DNA from: Zonotrichia leucophrys gambelii | Taxonomy: Eukaryota > Chordata > Aves > Passeriformes > Passerellidae | Assembly: GCF_028769735.1 (NCBI RefSeq) | Contig: NC_088178.1 | Coordinates: forward strand, 22,890,357 to 22,954,356 | Length of the DNA: 64,000 nucleotides | Direction of reading: 5' to 3' | Shown: positions 1-13,621 of the stretch, piece by piece | Numbering within the stretch: the stretch's first letter is position 1 | How the letters are laid out: every line of letters starts with the position of its first letter | Position numbers and translations under genes: made by a program | Notes under the pieces: model-generated | Told to the model about the DNA's origin: nothing | Database searches by the model: none | The model's input: the letters and a program-made list of their open reading frames with translations, nothing else

Positions 1-1304
1 ATCCTCTATCTGAGTTAAATCTCCCAGAGCTGCCTGAGATTACTGAACAACTGATGAGTTCAAAATAAACACACTTAGAGTGACTGCCTATACACAGTCC
101 CACCTAATAAACAGAGCAGACAGGATTTGCTCTGGGAAGCCATGGGAAGTTATGACTTTGGCTCTTGGGAAATGCATTTTATTCACACAATTTATGGTGC
201 TCACCCTGGTGTGCTTTGAAGACATTTTTGCATGTCTGTCTCTGGCCCCACTGCTTGTGACTGACCAAACTTTTAATGTGGGTGGTGTCATTGCCCCAAC
301 ACAGAGATTTTATTTGGAGACACCAGCTCAGCCCTCAGGGCAGTCCTGTTTTGCTGTCAGTGGGAGCAGGTCCCACTAGTCCTACACAGTCCCAGGGAGC
401 ACTGGTCCAGACATTTTTGGAGTTGTTTTGCACAGCCTTTGGACCTCTCAGGGGCTGGACCAGTGAAGACCTTCACTAACAGCTTTACTGATCACTTTGA
501 TACTCATACAGTATTCCCCTTCTCTGTGCTTCTGGACTATAGATCCAGGAGACACACAAGAACAGAAGGAATGAGTTACAAAAGCAAACCTCCCATATAA
601 ATCAACTAGAATGTTTATGGTGTTTAACTTTTACCTTCAAAAAGATAGAGGATTATAAAACCTCCAAACCACACATAAAGCAAGCAGACAAAACTGCAGT
701 GGGTCCTAAGGTCTTGAGGCTCTAGGCACTGCCCAGAAGTGATGGTATAAGCAGTTGTCCTTGGGACAGTTTGAATATTGTTCTGCAAACACATTGATGA
801 GGTTGGAGGTTTGATTTTATGTGATAATTTAATGAGAGTTGGTTTTTAGGGATGTAAACCTAATCGACAGAAACAGATCTAAAGAACCACTGACACCTTT
901 TTCAAGAAAGACAAGTGAATAAATGTGTATTTGGAATGGGCGTAGGAACACTCCAGCCTTTCCACCAGAAAAAATCTTCTCCACTGAACTCGGGTTTGGG
1001 AGAAAAGCTAGATGAAAATGCCATTTGTTCCAAGGTACTCTCACAACCAGTCACATATTGTGTCTTACTGTGCCAGGCCAGCAGCTTCAAACTGGGCATT
1101 TGAAGGCTCCTGAAGGCAAGCACCATGTTAGTGCTGTATGTGATAGCTAGGGAGGAGAAATCACAGCCTCTGTGCCACAGAGATTTCTCCTTGCCTGTGT
1201 TCTGTACATTTGTCTCCAGCTGAAGAGCATAAGAAGGCCTGGAACACAAAATCCAAGCTAACCCTCATCAAATACATCATCATTCCTGGTTACATCAGCG
1301 GTGA

Positions 1305-1326
1305 ACAGGTGGACCTGTCCACCTGT
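1305..1326. promoter_or_regulatory. Perfect inverted repeat with paired E-boxes
   Basis: ACAGGTGGA and TCCACCTGT are exact complements separated by CCTG. Each arm holds an E-box (CAGGTG at 1306-1311, CACCTG at 1320-1325), and another CCACCT word lies at 1353-1358. Paired CACCT(G) boxes are the known target architecture of ZEB/SNAI zinc-finger repressors and also fit some bHLH dimers. Binding is inference only. Confidence 0.3.
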
Positions 1327-2242
1327 GGAAGCAAATGGAAAGGTTGCCAGGTCCACCTCTTCGACTTTTCTAACTGAAGCCCCAAATAATGCCACAATGA
1401 CAAAAAAAAGCTTTGTGGGAACATCTAATATGCAACTGTAAAATAAGACAAGGAAATCTTATTCACAGATAAAATGCTTGAGTGGTCCCAAATCTTCCTA
1501 TGAAATGTATTGCTAATAAAACAGACAACAAATTCAGGAATTACAACACAAGAAACACATTTTTTGTTAAGCTTAAGACAAATTGGAGCTGTGTTCTTCT
1601 GGTGTGTTTGATATACAGGAGACTTGAAGATGAAAGGCAACCCTAGGAAAACTCTCAGGCCAAGCATTGCATTCACAGGACTCCAGTAGCTGGAATTACA
1701 GGATGACCTCTGCACAGACCCATGATTAATAACAATACCACAAAAACAAGTACTTAAATTTCACACTATGATGTCAGCTCTTGAGCAGGCAACTTATTGT
1801 TTTCCTTTGCTCTCTCTTCTGGACACGTGCCACCACAATGCAAACACTAAATAAGCATTACTGGAAGTGTTTGAGTGACTATATCCTGTCAATGCCAAGA
1901 CTGCAATTCCAGAAAAGAAATACCCACTCTCCTACTTGGTTCGAAACAAACTGCAATATAAATATTGAGATATATACAGTTCTGCAGGGGTTCTCCTTTT
2001 TTAATTATCCTAATCTGTGATCAAACAGAAAATCAAATATACAGTTTCAGGTCAAAATAGTTACTTGGAAAAAAAAAAAATAGAAGAAAGAAAAATGCAA
2101 GTCCCTGATTTTCCAGATTAATGAAAAGCAATAAAAGTGCTTGCCCAAATCTGTTCAGTTCCGTTGGTTTCCAGAAGACGGGTTTCCCTTTTCCTTGAAT
2201 CTCTTGTGCTATTGCTAGGAATTAGTGAGCTGTGAAACTCAC

Positions 2243-2360
2243 CTAATGAGGTCAGCATCAGGAAATAGCTCTGGAAAAACAGGTCCTGGGGGATCTACTA
2301 AAGGACTCCCCCAGTGTCCAAACGAAATCCTGGATGCATTGGCACATTGTACAGCCGTGG
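2243..2360 (-). other. Candidate unannotated exon (minus strand)
   Basis: On the minus strand, acceptor GGCACGTTCCTCCCACAG and donor CATTAG|GTGAGTTTCA bound 118 bases. One frame is open across it (two leading bases, 38 codons, two trailing bases) but has no recognisable domain. The splice signals are among the best seen on this strand, yet pseudo-exons of this quality are expected. Confidence 0.14.
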
Positions 2361-2417
2361 CTGTGGGAGGAACGTGCCCAGCTTTGTTGTTGTTTTTCCT
2401 ATAAAGGGACAGCTAAG

Positions 2418-2429
2418 GAAAGTGAAACT
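2418..2429 (+). promoter_or_regulatory. ISRE / PRDM1-type motif
   Basis: GAAAGTGAAACT is an exact fit to the interferon-stimulated response element pattern GAAANNGAAACT bound by IRF factors and overlaps the PRDM1 consensus. No promoter or gene is visible nearby, so function is unproven. Confidence 0.3.
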
Positions 2430-3545
2430 ATTAACTCATCCACTGGAATTTCTACTCCCAAACCGTGCTCCCTGTTAAAGCTGCTCATAAAAGCCTTTCG
2501 GCTAGTTAGTTCCATATGTTCCCCAAATCCGCAGTTATTGCTTCTGAAAGGCAGGAGTAGTTAACAGTCTGCGGCTTGGCACTGACCAGGGAGACCCAGG
2601 GACCTTGCTTTCCTCCTCCCTTTCAAACTGCCAATTAACCACTTTAATAAACCAGTTTGAATGTGACTGAGGTGCTTGGAGAAACCCCAATCCACCACCC
2701 ATCCCAGGGCTCAGCCACGACAGTGACACAGGGGTACAGCCCAGGGCAGAGCAGTCACACTACTGATGTCCAGCCACTGGACTAAGATTGGTTTTCTTGA
2801 TGCTGGGAAAGCTGCAGGGACCTTGAGGCCCCAGTTTTCTGCCCCTTATGCCCAAAGCTCCAGCTGAAGCTGACTCCAACAGCTTGACTTCAGCCTCCTG
2901 CTTTTCCTCCAAATGCAAACATCCCATGATGAACTTGCACAGGTGAAAGTAATTTTGGTTTTTTATTTTATTTTTTGCTGTGTTTTGATTGAATCAATAA
3001 CCAACAGAAAATTTCTATACATCAAACAGAGTGCATGAGAACCCCATTCTCTCAGCTTTAAGCCAGAAAAGGAGTCTCCTGGATGATGACATTCCCTGGG
3101 CTGACCCTACTGCACTATTGCTTCTGCGCCAAGTTCCTGTCTTCAGTAGGGCTGGGGCAGGCACGCGGTTCAGTGAAACCTTGGAGAGCAGCAGTTTGGG
3201 GGTCTGGTGGGTTATGTGATAGAACAGGCAAGACAGCAACAGTTTGGGCTCTTAGATGCATGTCTTCTCTTGCACAAGATCATTAAGACATGAGGACATG
3301 GAATTAATTTCTGTCCTGAAAGCACTTTTAAAATTTATACTATAATACACTATAAATACCACACCCACTCCAAATAGGTCAATAAAATCCAAATAAAGGT
3401 CTTAAATATGTAACTTGAAGTCAGCAGCAGCTGCAGCAAAGGCAGTATTGAAATGAGAGTAAAATTTGAAAACTTTTCTTCTAGTGGCAGTGACCTCTGT
3501 TACTTGCTAAAGGTACTGAGAGTCCAGATTAACATAGAAGAAAGG

Positions 3546-3571
3546 AAAAGAGCTTTGGGGAAAGAGCTTTG
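3546..3571. repeat. Short tandem duplication
   Basis: The word AAAGAGCTTTG appears twice, separated by GGG, forming a 14-bp-period tandem duplication. Confidence 0.8.
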
Positions 3572-6496
3572 ATATGGAATTTCCATCCTTTCCCCTTCTG
3601 TGAACCACCACACTGATGGAGGGATGTTTCAATACCCTCACCACACCATCAGCAGGGTCTCTTTTGCCAGTAACTCAGCTTGATGTCCAACCAGTCACAG
3701 TGTGAGTGAGCAGTGACTCTGTAGGACAGCTCTGCTTTGGTCAATGCCCACATTCAAGCTTAGGGAAATAAATTAGGAAGCAACAGGAAGACAGATTTGC
3801 ATTTTACTCAGAACTGAAACTCTGGAAAGGACAGAATTACTTCTGTTAAAAATTTGCAATCTAAATGAAGGACTTGGGTGGATTTTGTATGCAGGATTTA
3901 CTTGCAGCCAGTACTTCTGCATCAGTCTTGTTTCTCAGCTGTGCTAAACTCAGCAGATTAACTTCCATGAGCAAACCTATCTAAAAGGCTAAATATTTTC
4001 ACCAAATGAGTTACACTCTGCTCAGTCTAATTCTGCAAATGGTTTTAAATGAAGTGCAACCAGTTCCAGCAACCAACACCCTGCCCAGCAGTGATGGCTT
4101 GCAGGTCCAAGTGTCACTGTTCAGACTTCTGCACTGAGTCTTAGATCTTGTAAATAAAAAAGTAAACACTCAGTAAGATCAGTTCATACTTTTGGCATTA
4201 GAGATCACTCTTCCTTCTTGAAAGAAGGTGGAACTCAGACTGGTTCTCCCTGAAACCCACCTTAGCTATTCAGTTATGTGACTTAAAGAAAGGACATACT
4301 AGACAAGAAAATACTGCATATGAAATGTTGGCCAGTAACCTAAAAATCCCATGCTAGTTTTAATCAAGTCAGACATGATGGTGTAACTTGCTTTGGCTTT
4401 TTTCTTTACATTCTTCATGTTAATTTTTGATGAAGCAGTAACAGGTCTTCCAGGGCTGAGTAGCTGGCAACCGGGTTTGATTTTAAACAACCCATAAAAG
4501 GTATCAGAAACACCTTTGTGAGGGCAAAAGGCTGGAGTGCTCAATTGGTGTGAATGGATCCAACTCTACAAAGAGAAAGGAGATGGACCATGTAACACTG
4601 GATGTCTAAAGCAGCAGCCTCGTGAAACCCACAGGCACAGAGGAAGGCAGAGACATTTCTCACCCAGACAAAGCAGGCAGTGTTCCAGCGGGACTCACTG
4701 GATAGGGCCCTGCTGCCTATCTGGTGCTGCCCATCTGCTGCTGCCCTGGGCTGGCTGCCAGCCTGGCTCCTGCACACCTCTGGGTCCCCACAGTTTCCCC
4801 CTGTGCCACCACCCCAGCAAGCCTTGCTTGGCCTCCAGCTCCACTGTGTCATTCCTGTTCCGGGGGTATCTCATCACTCACTAATCAAGAGCAAACCCCC
4901 TGTATTCAGAAAGCCCAAATGCTGCCTCAGTGTCAGGTAACCCCACCCCACACACCCCTCACAAGAGCTCTGTGGGCACTGGAAGTTTGTGAGGAGGTTT
5001 CTGGAGAAGAGCAGTGTTCCAGCAGAGGTGCCGCAGCGTCGGCAGCACGTTGCTCTAAGGTGTCACTGAAACAAGAACAGTCAGCTCAGATAAGCCCAAC
5101 ATCCCCAAAAGTGTCTGGTAGCAGATACTTTGTGAAAGCATGTAAGAAATGAGGTGAGCAGAGCGTGAACTTTTCTCAGACAACACTTCCCATCTTCTGG
5201 AAATCTGCCAGTTGGGGACCTTGTGGATGAAAATACCTCCTATCACTCCTTCCTACCCACCTCCCTGCTCTCCGTGCTTTCACCTCAAAATTATCCCCGT
5301 GCTTGGTTGCACCACTCTCCTGAGGAGCAGCCATCTGTCTGCTCTACGCAGAGAGGAGCTCTCAGCCTGCTGCTTTGCTCAGCAATTTCACTCCCAAATG
5401 GAAGCCTGGCAGGATGCCCGAAGGGCAGCACCCACGATCACTTTTCTCCACCTTAAATGGGCACATTGTCCCTTCACCTTCAGAGGGGGCACATGAAATC
5501 CTTCCCAAGAACCTGAAACCACGTTTGCGCTCGGCTCACAAGTTAAATTGTTACTGGGCCCTTCTGGGGTTTCGATTTTTCTTTTTTTGTCTCCACTGTA
5601 ACAGAAGGAATGTGGGAACATGCCCTGAGTGGAGCAGACCAGTTGGCCCTGGTGACGAGTAAGCTGCAATGAAAGGGGCACCCTCATGGAAAAAAGCAAA
5701 GCTCTGGGGTGGTTTGGGGAACTCCCAGCTTAGACACCCAGCCTGAGACATTTTTTTTAAAAAGTCTACTTTCATGATATGCTAAGCATCCACCCACTGA
5801 AAAATGCAACCTGTCCTGGGTATATTTAATTTGGGGTTTATTCATATTACTGCTTAATTTTGAACTGTTGCTTTTTAATTACCAGCTGAAGCTACATAGT
5901 AAAACGGACTAGCCCCACAGGCATGTTTTTCTTTCTATTATATTACAGTGAGGCAGCAGATTAACTCCTTCAGCCATCCCAGCTTAACACCTCGCGATGC
6001 CAGCACGGCCCCTTTCCAAACTGCTGCTCCTGCAGCAGGAATGGCTGGAGGGGACACAGATCCTTCTGTCCTGGATTTCCAAATCCCAGCCTGGGGTATC
6101 AGCACAAGCAGGTGCCAATTTCAATATACATTTATCCTGGAGAGTAAATCACAGCCCATCAGGAAGGGAGCCAGATGGAGCTGCAACTTCTGGCCAAGGA
6201 CAAACACTTTGGGGCAACAACTGTCTCAGCTTTCTGGTCTCCACATGAGCACCACTGAGTTAGCAGCTGTAGAAAAGGGAATGTTTCCTAAGCCTGAAGG
6301 AGGCTGAATCTTCATGAGGTCCAGCAGGGAAAAAAGTAGAAATTACAATTTAAAACAGCATAAGAAAAGAAAAACTTCAAGAGGAAGCAGGGAGCTGAAC
6401 TCATCAAGGATAAACACTTGTTTTGAACTGTTGTTTTTTTCCTTTAGCTTAACATTATCTCAAAATGAAATAATTTTATGAAAGATGTTTCTGCCA

Positions 6497-6532
6497 ATGG
6501 GGTACATAGTGACCATGCATGGAGTACCCCAT
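6497..6532. other. Nested palindrome / hairpin
   Basis: The outer arms ATGGGGTAC (6497-6505) and GTACCCCAT (6524-6532) are perfect complements. The 18-base interior contains a second, self-complementary 10-mer CCATGCATGG (6513-6522). Together they can form a stem with a second internal stem. No flanking transposon ends or attachment-type duplications were seen. Confidence 0.9.
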
Positions 6533-6849
6533 GTCTCTTAAGAAGCACAGGGCTTGATCTGGCAGCTGCTCTCTCTGGGTCTTCCCTACCTGGGGCAAAC
6601 CTATGCCCTTAACCAGGACAGATGATGGGACCCCATCTGTGCCAGCTGTTAACAGGGCACAGCCCCTGTGTCCACAGGAATCCACAGTTCTATCCTCAGG
6701 GTCAGTGCAGACCTTGAAAGGCACAGGTGATGGGCAGTGCTCACCCCTTGTGCTGCCTGCCTCCCCCAGAGCTGCTGCATCAAAGCATGAAAATGGCTGA
6801 AGTTGGTGCTCCCCTCCAGAGAGTTGCAGCCCTGGTACAGTCTACATAA

Positions 6850-7260
6850 AAATTACTCAAATTAGCCAGGGAAAGAAGGTGACCTACCCATCAAATCACA
6901 GCAGCTCAAATTTCTAATATCATCTACTTGCAGCCAAGCACTTGCCTTCAAATTAAGCAGAGGCCAAGAATAATTACTTACTATTCACTGAGATATTTAC
7001 ATCAATTATTCAGCAAATAAATTCAGCTAACAAATAGCTTCAAGGAAACCGCAATCTATTCACAGTCAAGTTGCCAAGCCAGAAGAAAATTATAAAATTA
7101 ATTATTTGCAACAAACTTCTCTGTTAGCTTTCAAAGTCAGAATGATAAATTCAGACACTTTATTTTCTACTATATATTGGCTTCCTCAATATAATGCTCC
7201 TGTTTATGAATTATGGGAGGTTATAGCTGTCTCTTGAAAGATAACTACAATTATATTTTT
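6850..7260. promoter_or_regulatory. Candidate AT-rich regulatory block
   Basis: Repeat-free AT-rich stretch with homeodomain core TAATTA at 6971-6976 and 7099-7104, a forkhead-like TATTTAC at 6994-7000, and many TTATTC/AATTAA words. This texture is typical of conserved developmental enhancers, but conservation cannot be seen from one genome, and AT-rich composition alone produces such motifs. Confidence 0.2.
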
Positions 7261-7765
7261 ATTACCATTGGAAGTAAAAGATCTTTTTGCTTGCAGGTTT
7301 TTTAAGCCTAGCCTAAACAGCCTCCACTCCAGTCAGACAACACCTATGAAATCAGCTACCAGTGAAGATATGCTGCTAAATAACAAAGTAGAGTGTTCTC
7401 AGATTCCTCCTCTCCTGGACAGAGCCAGGAACCAGATGCTGCTGCAAAACATTCATTTAAATTGGCAAATTCTGAAGAAAGCACTTCATTCAAGTAACAC
7501 TTTAACTTTATTTTTTTTTCTTCCAACTAAGAAAGGATGTAGAAGAATATTCTTTGCACAGCTTCACATATTACTGAAGGTGGGATATTTCCTCACATAA
7601 ACAAATAAGAAAAAGAGTAATTAATACTGTTTTCAGGCACCACTCTGGTCTATGCACATAAGCAGCAGAGAGAATATCCGATAGAGATCTGCCTCAGGTT
7701 CACCCTTCTGCCCCTTTAGCTGCATCTCCTCACTCCTCACATGCTCTCACAGAATTTGAGCCAAA

Positions 7766-7806
7766 TAAACTCCTTCTTTCCCCCCCGCCTTTTTCCTTTC
7801 CTGTTT
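7766..7806. repeat. Pyrimidine-rich run
   Basis: TTCTTTCCCCCCCGCCTTTT and flanking CCTTTCC-like words form a 40-base pyrimidine-rich run with a single CpG. Confidence 0.75.
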
Positions 7807-9834
7807 AATACTGATGCTCGGTAAATACACCCACAACTAAGCAATTACATGCTGCCAACCCCTGAAACACTCCATAAATGTCCAACAGGTTTTTCCCTCC
7901 CCAGCTGTGCTTCACCAGGAAGATTCCCAGAAATTCTACAGACACTGAAGGCATTGAACATGGGGACACAGCTCAGAGAAGTCCTAAAGACCCCAAAGGG
8001 AGAAAAAGCAACTCCCAAAAGCAAATGTCTTTGCTCTTGTCCAGTAATAATACAGATGGATAACAGCCTTTTGCACAATCATGACAGTGGGGCTGGAGAT
8101 CAGAGGCTTCTGTCCACTATTCAACCTCAGGACAGAAGGGAACATGTCCAAGGAGAAATCCCAAAGCAGTGGTGTGGGTACTGAGCAGAGCACAGAGGAT
8201 TGCTTCCAGGTTTGACTTCACCTCCTAAGGCTGACTCCAGCCAGTTCAAGGAGGCTCATCTGGTGTAATTTAGCATTGTCCTGATGAGTGACACCCATAG
8301 AAATCCTGCCCACACGTCCCAGAGGAGGAGATGGGGATGGTGCAGGGGGTAGGAAATGACATCCTCCAAAACCTGTGTGGGATCAGCTTATTTTGAAGAT
8401 AATATCTGATCTGCGTTTCTTCCCTGCTCTGGGTCTTTTTACCTTCCATAAACCAGGTAGAATGGGGGGTGGCTTTATAGGCCAATTTCTTTGCAGATGG
8501 GAGTTGATCAGATTAACTTACCCCAACCATCCTTTATTACTTCACTTGGCAGGGAATTTTGCCCTGTGTTTATATTTTGTGCATGTTCAGCTATGCTTTC
8601 CATTTAATTGTTCCTCAAATTTAAAATATAACTATAAAATTCTAAGAAACTTAGCTTGGATTTTGAGTAGCAAATGTTGTGGACCACTAAGAGATGAGGT
8701 GAAGCTCTGGAATTATTCAGTGAAGGCACAAACAATGAGCACATCTGAGAAAAATGTCAGAGAGTTTATATAGAGAGGGAAAAATTGAATAGATTGCAAA
8801 AGAAGTTGCTCAGGAAACATGGCTTTACTGAGCTCTGGTAACTAGAACTTACTGGATTCAAAGCATTAGGATACAAACATTACTAAGACAAAGACTTTGT
8901 GGAGTCTTGTTTAAATTGCAAATTCTGACTCTTTTTTTTCTGATGGGGTGACCTCTCCTCTTTGCTTTTAGGAAGCTAAATTACACTTTAGTTTGCCTGT
9001 TTTCATCACATTTTGCTTTGGGCACAAATGACCGCGAGCTCTGCTCTTTCTATGCTGATAGAAACTGAAAAGGGATTAACCAAAGAGCAATAAACTATTC
9101 CCTCCGAATTGTTAGCTCTACATTTTCCTATTAGTGTCTACCCACACTGACTTGAAACTTAGCAATGCTGGTTTTCTCCAGAGCTGTCAGCTGAAATAAG
9201 CTGGTTCTGTTCCTCGCAGGCTGCATTTGCCAGAGATCTTTCTGCTTTCAAAACACGCGCCCTCCACCAAACACAGCAAGACTGTTGCCCTTTTCAGAAT
9301 TTCCCACAGGTACACTGCAATGTTAAAGAGGGAACAAAACCAGCATGGCATTTTTCAAGCTATTCTCATGGGAATGCTTTGTACACAAGAATGTCAGAGT
9401 GAAGGCAAGCCTCATGCAGAGCTCTGAAGGTAGATGGATGAGTGTACGAGCCAGAGACTTGCAAAGATTACAGACCAGAGCCATTAAAGTCTTGAGAGGA
9501 GGAGAAGGATTCCTGATGCAAGAAGATAGTAGGATCTGAAAAGATCCACAAAATCCCTTTCAATTACAATGGAAGTTGCTCAAGAAAAGCAATCCCATTG
9601 TCTTCTCTTTGGACTTTTCATAAGAGCATTGGGAATGGCAGAGCAGATGTGCTGTAGCACGGAATGAAAGCTCCAGCCCAGCCCTGGACTTCTTAAGGCC
9701 CTTTTCCCAGACTCTTCTGTAACAAATTTAGATGCTCTGGCACCTGAAAGTTTCCAGATGATACTGCAAGCCAACTGCAGAGGACTAAGTGCCCTTGCCT
9801 CTGTTACACTGCCTGAACAAGAGACCAACTCCCA

Positions 9835-9925
9835 GCTGGCACTGGCATTCTGCAGAACTGGGTCTGCTGCCTACTCTGCAGTCTTGGGCAGATTTTGACC
9901 CTTTGTATTCTCAACTAAATGCTAC
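9835..9925 (+). mobile_element. Possible MIR-like relic
   Basis: ACTCTGCAGTCTTGGGCAGA (9873) with flanking 'AACTGGGTCTGCTGCC' before it and 'CCCTTTGTATTCTCAACT' after it aligns loosely with the MIR core around 'CTGGCTCTGCC...TGTGCAACCTTGGGCAAGTC...CCTCTCTGTGCCTCAG'. Block order is right, but identity is poor across the middle. Confidence 0.35.
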
Positions 9926-12900
9926 CAGATGGATGCATCAGTTCAAAGGCTGGTGGAAACAATTAAGATTACAGGAAACCACGTTTATCCTTCCACCTAT
10001 AGCACTGAATTAATCATGGCTGATAGGGATCTAAGCAGAGCCCACTCAAGGCTCTGATTTATATCACTACCTGTCAAGAGATGGCAGAAGATTGCCCAGT
10101 AGCTGCTGAATACTTTTCTCCCACCCTCTTCCTCTCCTGGGGAGACAAATATAAGCCAGGACATTCCTGCTTTGCTCAGGATGCCATGAAACCTAACCTC
10201 CTGTTGACACAAGCATTAGGCCCCAGGACTGTATAACAGGTCACTGACAGAAAGATATAAGATAGAGCTTCCAAATTTGGCTGGCCACACACAGGCAGGC
10301 CCTGGGATATGCATGTTCCTGGCTCCCAGGGCCTGCATACCTGTGAGGGAGACTCAGAGGCTGATGGACATCACAGGGCCCTCAACAAACCATTTTTCAG
10401 CTGTGTCTTCTGGCAAGTCGAGTGGCTGATGCTGCCTGAGATTCCTATGAATCCTGTTTCCTTCCTAGGTAGCAAAGGTTGGATTTTGTTCTAAACACAG
10501 GGAAGATCAGGGAGCACTGGACAGCTGTGTCCCTACAGTTGCTGTTAAAAGAATGACAAAGGAGGAGTGCCAGAACCCATCCATACTGGGTAGGATTGGA
10601 AGTCTGAGTGTCCCCATGTGAATCTGAATATTTCTGCTTAAATAAATTCAACCCTCAGTGCTCATCTTCCTGACAGAAGTCCAGTGTCAAGACTGAGAAG
10701 TGACTCTCAGTAACTGTGAGCTCAGGGCTTTTTTGGAGGCAAATCTCCTGAAGTCTGGATGCTCCCTTTCCCAGGGATTCACTGATGAGCACATTTCATG
10801 TCAAGCATGAAATGGGAATGCATCTGTTACCATATGCTAAGCTTTTCTCCATCCGTAGGAGGCAAAACAAAGACAAACAAAGAGGCTTGAGTCAACACAA
10901 GGGTTAATTTAAGCACTGAGCTCGCTTAAAATAAAAGTTGTCACCAACCAAAAAGAACAAGTAGCCATTGAAGAGAAAACTGTTGAGATTTATGGGCCCC
11001 ATTCTAGAGACATAAAAGGGGAGTCAATCATCATTTGAAGTTTATTTTTTTAATAAGAGCTCCTCAAATATTCCCCCCACTTTTCATTGCCAGAAATGTA
11101 AGCATGTGGCTGTGAAAAAGTTAAAAATTAGGGGTTTCCTAAGTGGGAGCAGAATGCATGGCCGCTCTGTATGACCCCAGCTACTCTAACAGCTACTGCT
11201 AATTCCCTGTGGAAGCATCAATAGCTTGTGAAATAGACTCCTTTCTTTTCTTGTACAAATTATTCCTTTATATTTTTGAACTTCTGAACCTCCTGGCTTA
11301 ATAACAACTCCACAAGAAAGAAGGAAAATAATTGAGTGTTTATAACAGCACGCATCCTTTTTTATTATCATCCCAGGCTGTGGCACTTTCAGCTCAGCAA
11401 AGCTTTAGTCAAAGCTGCTCTGCAAAACTATTTGGAAATGAGAGGAGGAGAGGGATGGGAAGGACATCTCCTCCTACATAGAAACTGTGGTCAGTGGACA
11501 TTTTTTAGATTTCTCAAACATATAGTTTCAATATCTTCCACCTACTCCCTAAATTATAATCTACCCACTTACTACCTGTTTCAGTTACAAACAGAAATTA
11601 AAACATTGCTCCAGCCTCACAGCCTGTGAGCTGCAGCACATCAGAATATGAGTCATAAAAAACTGCAAAACAAAGCAAGACAAAAACCTTAACTCACCCA
11701 CACATGCAAGGAAAAAAAGAAACAAATCAGGAGAAAATAACAGGAATAAACCATCTTTAGCCTCTTTCTTTTTCCAGTTTTAAATGGAAAGCAATGTGAC
11801 AGTGCTGCAACAGATTACAGTCTATTTATTTTCTCTAATGGATCTACAGTTGGTGGATTCCCCTCTACCTCCCAAAAGACTTACATGGCTTGAATTAAAA
11901 AAGGCTAACAGTAGAATGTATGTTTACTCAATAGGACATGGCCATGCCAGGCTCAGGAAGTGCTCCAGCGGGCCATGCTCAGGCTCATCCTCCTCCAGCA
12001 GTTGGTTTAACAAGCACTAAATCACCGAGCCTTACATTCTAGATGATTTGCTGCCCAGTATCATCACTTTGTTGATTAATATGCTAACTCATAACAATGA
12101 CAGATTCAAGATAGTGAACTTGGCAATTCATATTCTGAACTGGACACTCAGCCATGGAACAATGCTGTGCCCTTCCAGGTCAGTGGTGCAGCACAATCCA
12201 ACCCTTTTCTGACAAGATTATGACAAGGTCAGATGAGCGTTGTAAGGACTTGGCACATCAAACCCAGCAGCATTTCCTTGAAGAGGCTCAAGAAATGCCA
12301 CCACCCACACTTCAGCAGAGCCCACTGCTCAGGGACACATCTTCACTTTGCTGTCAGCAAGGACAATTGAAACCTGCTTCACTGGAGCAGCTCTTGTCAA
12401 TAAAACTCACCTCAGACCAATACTGGCTTGGCTGAAATCGAGATGTGTAAATAAGAACTCATTATCCCTGAGGTTTTCAAACATTTGTCTTTCCAGCAGT
12501 TATTTACAGGCGGTATTTTTTGGGTTTTCACTGGTATAACCCAGTAGTAACTCTTTCAAGCTGATGGATTTGTACCAAGCTCCACCACTCAATTGATTAC
12601 ACCATGAAATTAGGAGCTCCTACCTTTGCTATGTACTACAAAGATCAACTGAAGGGACAAACTGAGGACTAATTTTAACAGTTTCTTAATGAGCATTGGA
12701 GGTATTTCCTTCAGTCATGTTTACCTAGACATCTTTCCTTTCTCCTTAGTGAGGATTCTTAAATGTAGCTTCTGAGGCCAGGCTAAACCCTCACTAAATT
12801 TTCTCCATAAAGAGAGGTCCCCTGCAGCTGGAACATGTGGATAGTGTAGGATTCGAGTGGCAGCCACTGCCTGCTGCTCTCCCAACCACTGGCATTTCAA

Positions 12901-13621
12901 TTGAAGTCCATTTATCACAGGCTTACAGTCAGATCTAACTGTAAATGAGCCATTCCATGACTGTGATCTAATTATTTATTACTTCTGAGTAAGTACATTG
13001 AGATGGAAAATAAAAATCCAAATCCTAAACACTGGAATCTCAGTAAAAGGCTGAGCAGGAGGCTTTGTGCTGTTCTTTTCCTATTTTCAAGGAAAAGAAG
13101 TCTCCACCCCAGGCTTTCAAACACCAGGACACATCTCCAACTCCTTGAGTTTCAATCCACATCACTGGTTAACTCAGGCTGTCTCCAGAGCCATGTGTCT
13201 GGCCATGAGCAGGGCAGAATTAATCCCTCCCTGGCTGCTTGCAAAGCCCTCCTTTGCTCCCTTCACCTTCTGCTCTTTCCAAGCACCACTTTTCCTTGAC
13301 CTCATCCCAGCCAAGCCCGGCTGACTGAGAGCTTGTCATGCAGCACAGGGAGAGCAGCTCCAGCCAGCCCTACACGCTGGGCTTTTCCTGACTCCCTGAC
13401 ACTTCTGATCTGATGGATTTTGTAGTGCTCTTGTAAATGGGAATTAGTCATGCCTGGAGGGTCAAGGTTGCCAGACCTCATGCTGAAGTGCACATGTATT
13501 CCTCAAAGGAAAACTAACAAAAGCAGGTTCGGTGCCAGGCTAGGAGGGAAAGGAGATATCAACAAATTGACAGAAAACAGCTTCTGGTGACTTTTCAGCC
13601 CAGCAAGGACCAGGCAGCAGG

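Larger units (their letters stand above)
1..6496. other. Non-coding stretch
   Basis: No gene or mobile element recognised. Apart from the entries listed separately, I see an A12 run (2069-2080), a T-rich run near 2955-2982, and a locally GC-richer part (about 4600-5650) where overlapping open frames of up to 142 codons arise on both strands. Frames on both strands of one segment are what composition alone gives. Confidence 0.6.
7261..13621. other. Non-coding stretch
   Basis: Holds the pyrimidine run at 7.77 kb and the possible MIR relic at 9.84 kb. Otherwise it looks unique. A strong minus-strand donor-like GTGAGT lies at 12409 with an acceptor-like site at 12649, bounding 238 bases, but frames there are closed. 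The longest open frame is 132 codons (8375-8773), with no recognisable domain. Confidence 0.6.
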
